Shown: positions 1-7,314, counted from the stretch's first letter. The stretch: 22,165 bases of DNA from an archaeon (GCA_016213425.1 JACRAI010000039.1:1-22165); one strand, 5' to 3'. Translations and numbers: made by a program. Notes: generated by a model from the sequence alone, not told the origin.

Positions 1-65
1 AAATAAAAAACCTTCTTCCAAAGAAAAAACAAATATTAATAAGAAAAAATCAGTCAATTCAAAGA

Positions 66-89
66 TTTTTAGCAACACAATGCTAAAAA
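66..89 (-). terminator. Possible hairpin/T-rich terminator after the PhoU-like gene
   Basis: A 9-bp perfect inverted repeat (TTTTTAGCA at 66-74 and TGCTAAAAA at 81-89, 6-base loop) lies 26 bases beyond the stop of the minus-strand gene. The minus strand between stop and hairpin has T runs, and oligo-T is the usual archaeal termination signal. The role is inferred. The same reading frame stays open through this stretch, so it could instead be inside a disrupted gene. Confidence 0.3.
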
Positions 90-114
90 ATATTTTTTCT
101 TGTAAAAAAAGAAA

Positions 115-681
115 TTAAAAATCAATTAAGAGACAGCCTGCTTTACTAATCATTCTTATTGCAAGATTAACTATTGAATTCAATTCAAAATCTCTATGAT
201 AAAAAGTTTTCAATTCTTTAGGCAAATCTAAAAGCCCGCCTAAATCTTCTAATTGTTGCAAAAGAATTAAAAAAACTCTTCTAAATAAAGTTTCAAAATT
301 TTGTTCTAACTCAGTGGGCAAACTTTTAATCAAACAAGTCTTATTTTTGTTCTCAACTATTGCGTACCCTAATAGAGATCTTATTGCCGAAGAAATATTC
401 AAGTATTCTTCAGAAGTTTCATAATGAACACTAACTTCATCATATCCTCTTCTGTAGATTAATGTTAAAATTGTAACTATTGCAGGCCAGTCATGGTTTA
501 CTAGATTTATTTTGATTTCTTTTTTTGTTTCAGAAGGTCTGTTCGTGATAAGCAAACCTCTTTCTGCTTCTTCAACTCCAACACTATTTCCTTTTTCTAA
601 ATTGTACTTTTTAATCCATTTGTGAGGTAGAGCTACAGTTAATGAAGAAGGCCCGTGAGCGATTAATTTTCTGAACTGCAC
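115..681 (-). CDS. AbrB/SpoVT-like plus PhoU-like regulator, short or truncated
   Basis: The N-terminus (residues 1-45) has the swapped-hairpin pattern of AbrB/SpoVT DNA-binding domains: FRKLI, then SSLTVALPHKW, then LEKGNSVGV. The rest is alpha-helical and resembles a single PhoU domain. Archaeal proteins with this architecture are usually annotated as phosphate uptake regulators; a DNA-binding role is known for the fold, and a phosphate link is inference only. I chose the GTG at 681 over an upstream TTG at 696 because the shorter start gives the family-like beginning MQFRKLI and lies 26 bases from a TATA-like box, consistent with a leaderless mRNA. The product is 188 aa, short compared with two-PhoU-domain relatives of roughly 300 aa. 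After the TAA stop the same frame is open to the window edge, so the gene may be truncated by a nonsense codon. It is divergent from nadM. Confidence 0.65.
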   Translation of the reverse strand: MQFRKLIAHGPSSLTVALPHKWIKKYNLEKGNSVGVEEAERGLLITNRPSETKKEIKINLVNHDWPAIVTILTLIYRRGYDEVSVHYETSEEYLNISSAIRSLLGYAIVENKNKTCLIKSLPTELEQNFETLFRRVFLILLQQLEDLGGLLDLPKELKTFYHRDFELNSIVNLAIRMISKAGCLLIDF

Positions 682-700
682 ATAAATAGAAAACAAAAGC

Positions 701-712
701 TAATATATATAC
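701..712 (-). promoter_or_regulatory. TATA-like box for the PhoU-like gene
   Basis: The minus strand reads GTATATATATTA here, centred about 26 bases upstream of the GTG at 681. That spacing predicts a leaderless transcript and supports the shorter start. The box is nearly symmetric and could also be recognised on the plus strand. Confidence 0.5.
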
Positions 713-748
713 TTTTCGAAAAATGTACATAATCTACCAAAAAAATAC

Positions 749-757
749 ATTAATTTA
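749..757 (+). promoter_or_regulatory. TATA-like box for the nadM operon
   Basis: ATTAATTTA is centred about 24 bases before the ATG at 777. This fits a leaderless start there and argues against the in-frame ATG at 723, which has no properly spaced box. Confidence 0.35.
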
Positions 758-776
758 CTTCGATTCTTCTTTATTT

Positions 777-1331
777 ATGATAAAAGACTTAGGAATTGTA
801 GCGCATGTAGCAAGGTTCAAACCTATGCACAAAGGACACCAAGTAGTTCTTGAATCACTTTGTGAAAGAGCAGATCATGTATACATAGGATTAGGAAGCA
901 CAAACAAGTATAATTACAAAAATCCTTTTACAGCTAAAGAATCTAGAGAGATGATAGATCTGATACTAAAGCCAAAATATTCTAATTACTCATTCATAGA
1001 AGTTCCAGATCTTGATAACGGTCCGAGATGGAAAGAGCAAGCAGTAAACTTGTTCGGCAAACTAGATCATTTTGTTACCGCAAATGATTATGTTGATGAT
1101 TTGTTAAAAGAGCATTATGATTTGCTTCATACTTTGCAGGTAATTCCTCTAGATAAAAGAATAAGAGTGAATGCAACAATGGTTCGCTACGCAATAGCTT
1201 GCGGAGAATCTTGGGAACATTTAGTTCCTGAAGAAATTGTGAAATACATTAAAGAAAAAAAACTTGATGAACGATTAATCAAAGAATTCGGTTTAGAAAT
1301 AATTGCAAGATATGATCAGGGATCAAAATGA
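777..1331 (+). CDS. nadM: Nicotinamide-nucleotide adenylyltransferase (archaeal NadM type)
   Basis: This enzyme joins NMN and ATP to give NAD+ and pyrophosphate in the cytoplasm. The 184-aa product has the nucleotidyltransferase signature near its start: an RFKP segment followed by HKGH at residues 18-21, the (H/T)xGH motif. The family segment IGLGSTNKYNYKNPFTAKE follows. Near the C-terminus VNATMVR matches the ISGTxxR motif that contacts ATP phosphates, followed by WEHLVPEEIVKYI, typical of archaeal NadM. Length matches the archaeal family (about 170-185 aa). The ATG at 777 is preferred over 723, which would add 18 residues with no homology pattern. It overlaps the next gene by ATGA, so it leads a translationally coupled operon with a protein kinase, an odd partner for NAD synthesis. 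Related nucleotidyltransferases with other nucleotide substrates cannot be excluded. Confidence 0.85.
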   Translation: MIKDLGIVAHVARFKPMHKGHQVVLESLCERADHVYIGLGSTNKYNYKNPFTAKESREMIDLILKPKYSNYSFIEVPDLDNGPRWKEQAVNLFGKLDHFVTANDYVDDLLKEHYDLLHTLQVIPLDKRIRVNATMVRYAIACGESWEHLVPEEIVKYIKEKKLDERLIKEFGLEIIARYDQGSK

Positions 1332-2089
1332 AAATAGGAAATTATGAAGTGATAAAACAAATCGGGGAAGGGGGTTTTGGAAGAACGTACGAAGCAAAAC
1401 ATACATTACTAGAAGAAAAAGCATGTTTAAAACAAAACATTAATGTAACAAAAGAAGACGCAGAACTATTGAAAAATGAAGCGAAACTATTATGGAACGT
1501 TCACCATTATTCTCTTCCTGCAATGAGAGATTTCTTCCAATTAAGCGATGGAAGTTACGTGTTAGCAATGAGTTTTGTTGAAGGAAAAACTCTTGACAAA
1601 ATAATAAAAAAACACAAAGCAATAGATCCGGAAGAAGTTTGTTGGATAACACAAAGACTGCTAAACGCACTACATTACTTGCATAACAAAGGAGTAGTTC
1701 ACGGAGACGTTAAACCTCCAAATGTAATTATTCAGCCAAGCGAGCATAACGCGATCTTAGTTGATTACGGATTATCCTCTCTTTTACCTACAAGAAAAAC
1801 AAAAGCAATAGGTTACACACCAATATTTGTAGCTCCAGAAATTGAAGAAGGAAACCCGCCGCTCCCAGAATCAGATCTTTACAGTTTAGGATTAACAATG
1901 CTTTACGCTTTAGGAGGAGATCCTGTAGCGAAAACATATCCAGATCATGTTCCAAAAAAAATACAAGAATTTTGCAACGACCTAATAAGGTATAATCCTA
2001 TAGATCGCCCGCATTGGGGAAAGCAAGATCTTGTAGCAAAACTCTCAGATGTGAGACAAGAAGTTTTTGGAAGAAAATCATCGAAATAG
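1328..2089 (+). CDS. Hanks-type Ser/Thr protein kinase
   Basis: A 253-aa soluble protein consisting of little more than a eukaryotic-like kinase domain. The glycine loop GEGGFG is at residues 13-18, the likely ATP-anchoring lysine is K35, and its partner glutamate in helix C is probably E51. The catalytic loop is HGDVKPPN (H125, D127, K129, N132), DYG at 146-148 replaces DFG, and APE is at 169-171. All catalytic positions are present, so it should be active. It has HGD rather than HRD, so it is a non-RD kinase and probably not controlled by activation-loop phosphorylation. There is no membrane segment or sensor domain, so regulation likely comes from partners. It overlaps nadM by 4 bases (ATGA) and is followed at 16 bases by the VWA gene; kinase-VWA pairs are known in bacterial Ter-type systems. 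The substrate is unknown. Confidence 0.88.
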   Translation: MKIGNYEVIKQIGEGGFGRTYEAKHTLLEEKACLKQNINVTKEDAELLKNEAKLLWNVHHYSLPAMRDFFQLSDGSYVLAMSFVEGKTLDKIIKKHKAIDPEEVCWITQRLLNALHYLHNKGVVHGDVKPPNVIIQPSEHNAILVDYGLSSLLPTRKTKAIGYTPIFVAPEIEEGNPPLPESDLYSLGLTMLYALGGDPVAKTYPDHVPKKIQEFCNDLIRYNPIDRPHWGKQDLVAKLSDVRQEVFGRKSSK

Positions 2090-2090
2090 T

Positions 2091-2095
2091 GGAGG
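2091..2095 (+). promoter_or_regulatory. Shine-Dalgarno site deciding the VWA start
   Basis: GGAGG lies 10 bases before the ATG at 2106, just after the kinase stop codon. It supports that start over the in-frame ATG at 2067, which lies inside the kinase gene. Confidence 0.6.
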
Positions 2096-2105
2096 ATTGG
2101 TAAAA

Positions 2106-3065
2106 ATGTACAGTTGGGGAGACGATACATACACATGGAAAAACCCAGGGGCTTACAATTTTGGTTCAGCCAGAAGAGCCTACCTGGACAGTTTAAAAAA
2201 TAGTTCAACGGCTAAAGGAGCTAGAAGCTATGCAGTAAAAAGCGGACCAGACATGAAATTGGTTGATCCGAAAGCGAAAAATATTTCATCAGATAGCAAA
2301 AACCCTATAATAATTGCTGTTGATGTAACAGGATCAATGAGCACATGGCCTGCAGAAATATTTGACAGACTGCCATTGCTATACCAAACATTGTCAAAAT
2401 ACAAAGATGATGTAGAATTAAGCTTTGTAGCAATCGGAGATGGATACACAGACAGTTTCCCATTGCAAGTTTCAGATTTTGGTAAAGGAACAACTCTAGA
2501 CGACTACTTGAAAGCATTATATCCTGAAGGCGGCGGTGGAGGACAACACTTTGAAAGCTACGAATTATTCGCATACTTTGTTGACAACCACGTAAAAACA
2601 CCTAAAGCTACATCACCATTTTTAATATTAATGGGCGATGAAGGATTTTATGAAAAAATAAACAAAAGTATGGTCGAACACTTTGTAGGAGATAAATTAC
2701 AAGATGACTTAGACGCGAAAACAGTGTGGTCATCAGTAGGAAAAAAATTCAACACCTATCTCTTGCACAAAGAATACAACGGTTTAGACAAAGAAATTGT
2801 TGGACAATGGAGCGAAGCTATAGGTCAGCAAAAAGTAATTCCAGTATCTGATCCTACAAGAATTGTTGACGTAGCTATGGGTATAGTTGCCAGAAGCTGG
2901 GGAAACTTTGACGATTTCGGAAAAAGTTTGAAAGCAAGACAAGACTCTAAAGGAATCAAAACAGTAATGGATTCTTTAAAGTATGTCTCAGTACCAGATC
3001 CAGCAAATACCAACTCCGTAGTTCCTAGCAAGAAGAGCGGAAAAGTGAGCAAGAAACTAACATGA
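2106..3065 (+). CDS. VWA-domain protein with intact MIDAS motif
   Basis: A 319-aa predicted cytoplasmic protein with no signal peptide or membrane segment. Residues about 68-220 look like a von Willebrand factor A fold: a hydrophobic strand PIIIAVDVTGS carries the MIDAS DxTxS-type motif (D73, T75, S77), and a later strand FLILMGDEG supplies the probable third MIDAS aspartate at D178. A glycine-rich stretch EGGGGGQHFES follows residue 140. The N-terminal 60 residues (MYSWGDDTYTW, rich in Tyr, Trp, Ser and Gly) and the Lys/Ser-rich C-terminal tail are not recognised. VWA domains bind metal and usually assemble protein complexes. Its place between a kinase and a pyruvate-kinase-like gene, which it overlaps by ATGA, suggests a scaffold or kinase substrate in a common complex. 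The precise function is unknown. Confidence 0.8.
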   Translation: MYSWGDDTYTWKNPGAYNFGSARRAYLDSLKNSSTAKGARSYAVKSGPDMKLVDPKAKNISSDSKNPIIIAVDVTGSMSTWPAEIFDRLPLLYQTLSKYKDDVELSFVAIGDGYTDSFPLQVSDFGKGTTLDDYLKALYPEGGGGGQHFESYELFAYFVDNHVKTPKATSPFLILMGDEGFYEKINKSMVEHFVGDKLQDDLDAKTVWSSVGKKFNTYLLHKEYNGLDKEIVGQWSEAIGQQKVIPVSDPTRIVDVAMGIVARSWGNFDDFGKSLKARQDSKGIKTVMDSLKYVSVPDPANTNSVVPSKKSGKVSKKLT

Positions 3066-3955
3066 CAAAAGCAATTGTTACAGTGCCTCCTTATGCACCT
3101 TTTATTAGGGAAGTATCGAGGCACCCTATTGTTTCAGGTATACGCTTAAACACTGTGATGCCTGTGAAAGAACCTCTCGAGGAAGTCTTGAAAAAATTGC
3201 AAGATCAATCAGAAGGAAAACCAATATGGATAGATCTTAAAGGAAGACAATTGAGAACTGTTGGTTACGCAACCGCGCCTTTTACTGATGTAAAAATCAG
3301 TCATAAAATAAGTGTTGACACCCCAGTTACTGCATATTTTGGTAATGGAAGAGAACATGCAACTCTTGCAAGTGTTGACGGTGATAGACTTATTTTTCTT
3401 GATGGTCCTAAAAGAGTTGTTGGTCCTGGAGAATCAATAAATATTCCGGAGTCTTCTTTAAAGATAGAAGGATCTTTGACTGGGACAGATCTTGAATACA
3501 TTAGTGCGGCAAAAAAATTGGGAATGCACAACTATATGTTATCTTTTGTTGAATCTTACTCTGATATAGAAGAGCTAAAAAAGCTTGATGATAAAGCAAA
3601 CATTGTTGCGAAAATAGAATCTGTTAAAGGGATTGATTTTGTAAAAAATGATTACAAAAATGAATTTCGATTAATGGCTGCTAGAGGAGATCTTTACATT
3701 GAAGTAGAAAGACCTCATAAAGTGCTTAAAGCATTAGAAACAATAGTTGGTAAAGATCCAAAAGCTATTGTTGCTTCGCGAATTTTATCATCAATGGCAA
3801 CTAGTGCAGAACCTTCCTGTGAAGACATAACTGATGTGGCTTATTTGATAAAAACAGGATATCGAACAGTAATGCTGGGTGATGAGGTTTGCTTAAAAAG
3901 AGAATCAGTTATCGGAGCATTAAACTTGTTGGAAGCAATTGTTAAAGACATGTAA
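3062..3955 (+). CDS. Pyruvate-kinase-like TIM-barrel protein lacking the C-terminal domain
   Basis: The 297-aa product follows the pyruvate kinase barrel and B domain. It has RLN at residues 28-30 (pyruvate kinase RLNFSHG), IDLKGRQLRT at 57-66 (LDTKGPEIRT), a B-domain-like insert around 85-135, LTGTDLEYISAAKKLG (LTEKD segment), KIE at 184-186 containing the catalytic lysine, MAARGDLYIE at 205-214 (MVARGDLGVE) with the metal-binding aspartate, and ATSAEPS at 246-252 (PTRAEVSD). Active-site lysine, glutamate, aspartate and threonine positions are therefore kept. The serine of RLNFS is changed, and the roughly 150-residue C-terminal allosteric domain is missing. It may still act on phosphoenolpyruvate/ADP or a related enolate, or have been repurposed. 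It is the last gene of the nadM-kinase-VWA operon and overlaps VWA by 4 bases. I would not call it housekeeping pyruvate kinase. Confidence 0.75.
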   Translation: MTKAIVTVPPYAPFIREVSRHPIVSGIRLNTVMPVKEPLEEVLKKLQDQSEGKPIWIDLKGRQLRTVGYATAPFTDVKISHKISVDTPVTAYFGNGREHATLASVDGDRLIFLDGPKRVVGPGESINIPESSLKIEGSLTGTDLEYISAAKKLGMHNYMLSFVESYSDIEELKKLDDKANIVAKIESVKGIDFVKNDYKNEFRLMAARGDLYIEVERPHKVLKALETIVGKDPKAIVASRILSSMATSAEPSCEDITDVAYLIKTGYRTVMLGDEVCLKRESVIGALNLLEAIVKDM

Positions 3956-3971
3956 AGAGATTTTATTACTC

Positions 3972-4772
3972 CTAATTAGCTTTATGTGCTAGTGTTAATG
4001 CTTCGTCAACGTTAAGGTTTATTTCTTTCTGATTTCCGTTTGTTTCATTGTTGTAATCATGGCTAGAGTAAGAATGGTATGTGTTGCCTTGACTGTCAAT
4101 GTATAAAGCAAAAGTACCAGTAATGTTTGTTATTTTTGGAAGATTAACAGTTATATTATTTATTTTTAATTTTTGTTGTTTAATAAAACTTTTACCCCAC
4201 ATGCTTACACTTAAGTGGCTTCCTTTTGTTTCATTGTAGCTCATTAAACCTGCATTTTTAGGAAGTACCTCAAATAAAAGCTTTCCTAAGCTATCTTTAC
4301 TTGTTCCTTCGTATATTTGTATGATTCCTTCATTTAGTTCTGGAGCTTGTACTAAACTGATCTTGCTTAGTTTTAAAGGAGTTATAAGAAGAATTTCCCG
4401 CTCTTTACTCTCGGTTGCTTTTTTGTAATGACCTTCATCAACGCATTTAACTTTCCAAAGATTTTTTCCTGGTTTCAAAGTTCCTTGTTTTCCTTCAAGA
4501 ACAGCTCCGTTCAAGAAAGTTTCGCACTTAACTGGAGAGTCGTCTTTAACATCATACTCAAAAGAAATTTCAGTTTTACTGGTTACTAGACCATCTTCAG
4601 GAATTTTTAAAGTAATTTCTGGAGGAAGCCTATCTAAACCAATATACCAAATTAAACTCCAAATTAGAATTACTATAATTAAACCTAGAACTGAATAACC
4701 TGCGATTTTATAATTTCTTTTTCTTCTGATCTTATCTTCTGGCTTTTCAATTCTGAAATGCAATGCACTCAC
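3972..4772 (-). CDS. Single-pass membrane protein with extracytoplasmic domain, unknown
   Basis: A 266-aa protein with a basic cytoplasmic N-terminus (KIRRKRNYK), one hydrophobic segment at about residues 23-45, then a predicted beta-rich outer domain with PPEITLKIPEDG and other Ig-like strand patterns. Several N-x-S/T sequons occur in the last third, which could be glycosylated in an archaeon. I do not recognise the family. The start is a GTG preceded by GGTGG 8 bases upstream, with a TATA-like box about 43 bases upstream, so the mRNA has a short leader. It converges on the pyruvate-kinase-like gene with a 16-base gap. Confidence 0.7.
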   Translation of the reverse strand: MSALHFRIEKPEDKIRRKRNYKIAGYSVLGLIIVILIWSLIWYIGLDRLPPEITLKIPEDGLVTSKTEISFEYDVKDDSPVKCETFLNGAVLEGKQGTLKPGKNLWKVKCVDEGHYKKATESKEREILLITPLKLSKISLVQAPELNEGIIQIYEGTSKDSLGKLLFEVLPKNAGLMSYNETKGSHLSVSMWGKSFIKQQKLKINNITVNLPKITNITGTFALYIDSQGNTYHSYSSHDYNNETNGNQKEINLNVDEALTLAHKAN

Positions 4773-4810
4773 AACAAACCACCTTTTTAATTAAATACTA
4801 AACCTTTCAA

Positions 4811-4819
4811 ATTTATAAA
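4811..4819 (-). promoter_or_regulatory. TATA-like box for the single-pass membrane protein
   Basis: The minus strand carries TTTATAAAT about 43 bases before the GTG at 4772, leaving a leader of about 18 bases that contains the GGTGG ribosome binding site. Confidence 0.45.
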
Positions 4820-4867
4820 GGTTTCTTTTTTGCAGGTGTTAAATCAAAAAAATAAAAAAGTTGTTAT

Positions 4868-5881
4868 TTACTCATAAACTCTGTTTTTGAGCATTTCCTC
4901 GTAAACGTTCCCATTCAAACTGGGTGTTACAACAAGTTCCGTGAAGTTATTAGCTCTATCTTGAATATTTTCAGCAGTTTTATCTCCATGAAATGCTTTA
5001 GCCACGTTATACATGCAGCCCATTGCATAAGGACTCATGTTTCTGTCTTCACTGTTCGCCCAAGTAACAAATTCAGCCATGGATTTAGGATCAAATTCTA
5101 CGGGAATTAGTTTTTTTGCGTGCTGGTTTGTTTCCTCAAAATTCGTAATAATATCTTGCGCATTTGCATCAAGAGTAACTAAAAAATCCAAATCCGTGCC
5201 TCTTAGCCCTTGACTGTGCCTGCCTACAAATACTAGACCGACATATTTCATTTCTGAGATATTGCTTGCAAAAGTTCCTATTTCTTTTGACAATCCTTCT
5301 TTCACGGCATCATAAATTTTAAGTTCAAGTAATTGTGCACATGCATCTTCTTCATAGTTTTCTGCAACTTGAGGAAAACCGCCAAAACCACTTAATTGGT
5401 TAAATTGATTTTTTTTGGTTCCATATAAAAGTTTTCCATCTTTACTTAACAAGTGTACGTGTGTGCTGCAGGACAGAATGTTTTGTTGGTTTGCTTTAGG
5501 TATTAATTTTTTATTTTCAGGAGTTCTGTTAAATACTTGTTGATATTTGAATCCTGCAACGTGAAGGCTTAATGCAACATCAACATCATTTCTACCTTCA
5601 TTAACTGATTGAGGTTCTATCAGATTATCATTGTCCTTATTATTCCAGTACTGATAATGATAAGGTATTATGTTGTTTCTTGCTTTAGGATTTTGGTCTA
5701 AAAATTTGTTCCATTCTTTTTCAACAAAAACTTCATCTTCAAAAGAGAGATCTGAAATACCTCTATGAAAGAAAAATGCCCTAATTCTACTATTTTTAAC
5801 CTTTTCATTCACAGCTAATTTTTGTGAATCCCAGATTTCTATATCTTTTTCTATAGTTGGCACTACATTTGATTTTGTCAT
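4868..5881 (-). CDS. Divergent Nudix-like protein
   Basis: A 337-aa cytoplasmic protein. The middle part looks like a Nudix fold: strand THVHLLSKDGKLLYGTKK (140-157), then SGFGGFPQ (164-171), an insert, and a helix DAVKEGLSKEIG (191-202), matching the end of a Nudix box (AxRxELxEExG). Afterwards VGLVFVGRH and LDFLVTLDA resemble the substrate-side strands of Nudix hydrolases. The box is degenerate: the REU glutamate is Gly196 and one of the paired glutamates is Lys199, while E200 remains, so catalysis is doubtful. The N-terminal 130 residues are unassigned. The ATG is preceded by GGGGGA 7-8 bases upstream, a strong ribosome binding site. Neighbours give no functional hint. The Nudix call is tentative; the gene itself is secure. 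Confidence 0.6.
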   Translation of the reverse strand: MTKSNVVPTIEKDIEIWDSQKLAVNEKVKNSRIRAFFFHRGISDLSFEDEVFVEKEWNKFLDQNPKARNNIIPYHYQYWNNKDNDNLIEPQSVNEGRNDVDVALSLHVAGFKYQQVFNRTPENKKLIPKANQQNILSCSTHVHLLSKDGKLLYGTKKNQFNQLSGFGGFPQVAENYEEDACAQLLELKIYDAVKEGLSKEIGTFASNISEMKYVGLVFVGRHSQGLRGTDLDFLVTLDANAQDIITNFEETNQHAKKLIPVEFDPKSMAEFVTWANSEDRNMSPYAMGCMYNVAKAFHGDKTAENIQDRANNFTELVVTPSLNGNVYEEMLKNRVYE

Positions 5882-5977
5882 AATATTCCCCCGAAGAATT
5901 CAATCTTCAAAAAAAGAAAATCAATCAAGTAGAAAAGATAACTTAAACGCGAAGAATGGTTTGTTTGTATAGTTAAA

Positions 5978-6955
5978 TTAATTTTCTGCTTGAATAAAAT
6001 TTCCTTCAAAAATTCCCTTAGGAATAGTTATTTCTCTTTTAAGCATTAATAATGTGTCAAAACTTTCTAAATTATGAGAGAATTCTGTGTTAATGTCATC
6101 GATTGCTTTTTCTAAATCTTCAATGCTTTTAGGCATGATTGTTATCTCAACGCTAGCATTTCCAAAAGTTTCAAAAGATCTTCCAAACACTTCGTTGTTT
6201 TCTATGAAGGATCTCATTCTTGAGTTTAGCAATGTGTAATGCTTTAATTTAACTGCATAAATGCAGTGTATGTGTTGGATGTATGAGATGTTAATTTTAA
6301 CTGTGTATCCTTCAATTATTGATGATTCGAGTTTTTTTAATTTTTTATTAACTGCTTGGGGAGACATTTCTAAAGCTCTTCCTAAATCTAAGAGTGAAGC
6401 CACAGGATTTTTGTATAACAGATAAAGAAGTTTTTTATCAGTTTTGCTAATAGTTGTATTTTGTTGAATATTTTCTTTTTTGATTTTTTTAGGCAAACCT
6501 AAAATTCTGTTTTTTACTAATATGGGATTTATTATGCGCATGTAGGTATACTTTTTAACGCCGTGACCGAAAGACTCAACTAATTCGTCCAAAATTTCCA
6601 AAAAATGCTTGTCACTTTTAGCCAGCAGTTTAATTCTATAATTATATCTACCGAAACAGGAACTTACCCAATTAGTAAATGGATGGTTCATTACTTTTTC
6701 AAAAACTTCTTTTTGTGTTGATTCCTTAACTCTTATCTCTAAGTAAACTATGTATTCTGATATGCCTAGAGCATCCCAGTTGATATAAGTCATGTATTGG
6801 CCTAGAATTTTTTGTTCTCTGAGCTTTTCAATTCTGTACTTAACAAAATTAGGACTCTTGCGTATTTTTTTTGCGATCACAGTTACTGGAGTTCTCGCGT
6901 TGTCGCTCAAATAATGAATAATTTTATCATCTTGTTTATCATAATTTATTTGCAT
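5978..6955 (-). CDS. Tandem (double) Lrp/AsnC-family transcription regulator
   Basis: A 325-aa protein with two successive Lrp/AsnC modules. The first winged helix-turn-helix spans about 8-52 (DDKIIHYLSDNARTPVTVIA, then FVKYRIEKLREQKIL) and is followed by a RAM-like ligand or oligomer domain to about 150. The second helix-turn-helix spans about 171-216 (DKKLLYLLYKNPVASLLDLG, then QAVNKKLKKLE), followed by a second alpha/beta domain. Ordinary Lrp proteins are about 150 aa, so this is a duplicated form that may bind DNA with both domains from one chain. Its effector and targets are unknown. A TATA-like box 26 bases before the ATG indicates a leaderless mRNA. It is divergent from rpo10. Confidence 0.85.
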   Translation of the reverse strand: MQINYDKQDDKIIHYLSDNARTPVTVIAKKIRKSPNFVKYRIEKLREQKILGQYMTYINWDALGISEYIVYLEIRVKESTQKEVFEKVMNHPFTNWVSSCFGRYNYRIKLLAKSDKHFLEILDELVESFGHGVKKYTYMRIINPILVKNRILGLPKKIKKENIQQNTTISKTDKKLLYLLYKNPVASLLDLGRALEMSPQAVNKKLKKLESSIIEGYTVKINISYIQHIHCIYAVKLKHYTLLNSRMRSFIENNEVFGRSFETFGNASVEITIMPKSIEDLEKAIDDINTEFSHNLESFDTLLMLKREITIPKGIFEGNFIQAEN

Positions 6956-6976
6956 TATAGTAACTAAATTTGGTTT

Positions 6977-6984
6977 ATTTATAA
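6977..6984 (-). promoter_or_regulatory. TATA-like box for the double Lrp gene
   Basis: The minus strand reads TTATAAAT, centred about 26 bases upstream of the ATG at 6955. An A-rich run (GCAAAAAGG) just upstream fits a B recognition element. Confidence 0.6.
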
Positions 6985-7086
6985 CCTTTTTGCAAAATTA
7001 AACTAATTTTTTTATTTTTTTCCATAAAATTTATAACTTGAGATGTGTATTATTATCTTTGGAGCGATAGCTTTGTTGGCGAAACA

Positions 7087-7094
7087 TTTAAATA
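7087..7094 (+). promoter_or_regulatory. TATA-like box for rpo10
   Basis: TTTAAATA, preceded by GCGAAACA resembling a B recognition element, is centred about 26 bases before the ATG at 7117. A second candidate box (AATTTATAA near 7027-7036) would give a leader of about 60 bases. Confidence 0.6.
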
Positions 7095-7116
7095 TGATTT
7101 GGGGTTCACTTGTTCT

Positions 7117-7314
7117 ATGATTATACCGGTTCGTTGTTTTAGCTGTGGGAAACCTATTGCCCACTTATGGGAAGAGTTTAAAGAAAAAACAGAAAAAGGC
7201 GCGGATGCGAAAAAAGTAATGGATGAGTTAGGTTTAGAAAGATATTGTTGCAGAGGAATGTTCTTAGGACAAGTAGATTTGATTGATACTATTGCTCAAT
7301 TTAAAAAAGCGTAA
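7117..7314 (+). CDS. rpo10: DNA-directed RNA polymerase subunit N (Rpo10/RPB10)
   Basis: A 65-aa zinc-binding core subunit of archaeal RNA polymerase, anchoring the Rpo3/Rpo11 assembly platform. The sequence is almost diagnostic: MIIPVRCFSCGKPIAHLWEE at the start with zinc ligands C7 and C10, then LGLERYCCRGM with C44 and C45. Length is typical. The ATG at 7117 is chosen rather than an in-frame GTG 24 codons earlier, because all Rpo10 proteins begin with MIIPVRC and the TATA-like box is correctly spaced. In many archaea this gene sits in a cluster with ribosomal proteins L13 and S9; here it is alone, next to a divergent Lrp regulator and a decayed gene. Confidence 0.97.
   Translation: MIIPVRCFSCGKPIAHLWEEFKEKTEKGADAKKVMDELGLERYCCRGMFLGQVDLIDTIAQFKKA

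Noticed and set aside
2067..2105. Upstream ATG as start of the VWA gene
   Set aside because: It lies inside the kinase gene, adds residues with no pattern, and lacks a ribosome binding site, whereas 2106 has GGAGG before it.
1328..3065. Identification of the kinase-VWA pair as a tellurite-resistance TerY triad
   Set aside because: No PP2C phosphatase, TerD or other Ter genes are nearby and the VWA protein's flanking regions do not look like TerY; only the general kinase-VWA theme is shared.
7045..7116. N-terminal extension of Rpo10 from a GTG
   Set aside because: Rpo10 always begins MIIPVRC; the extension would contain the TATA-like box itself.
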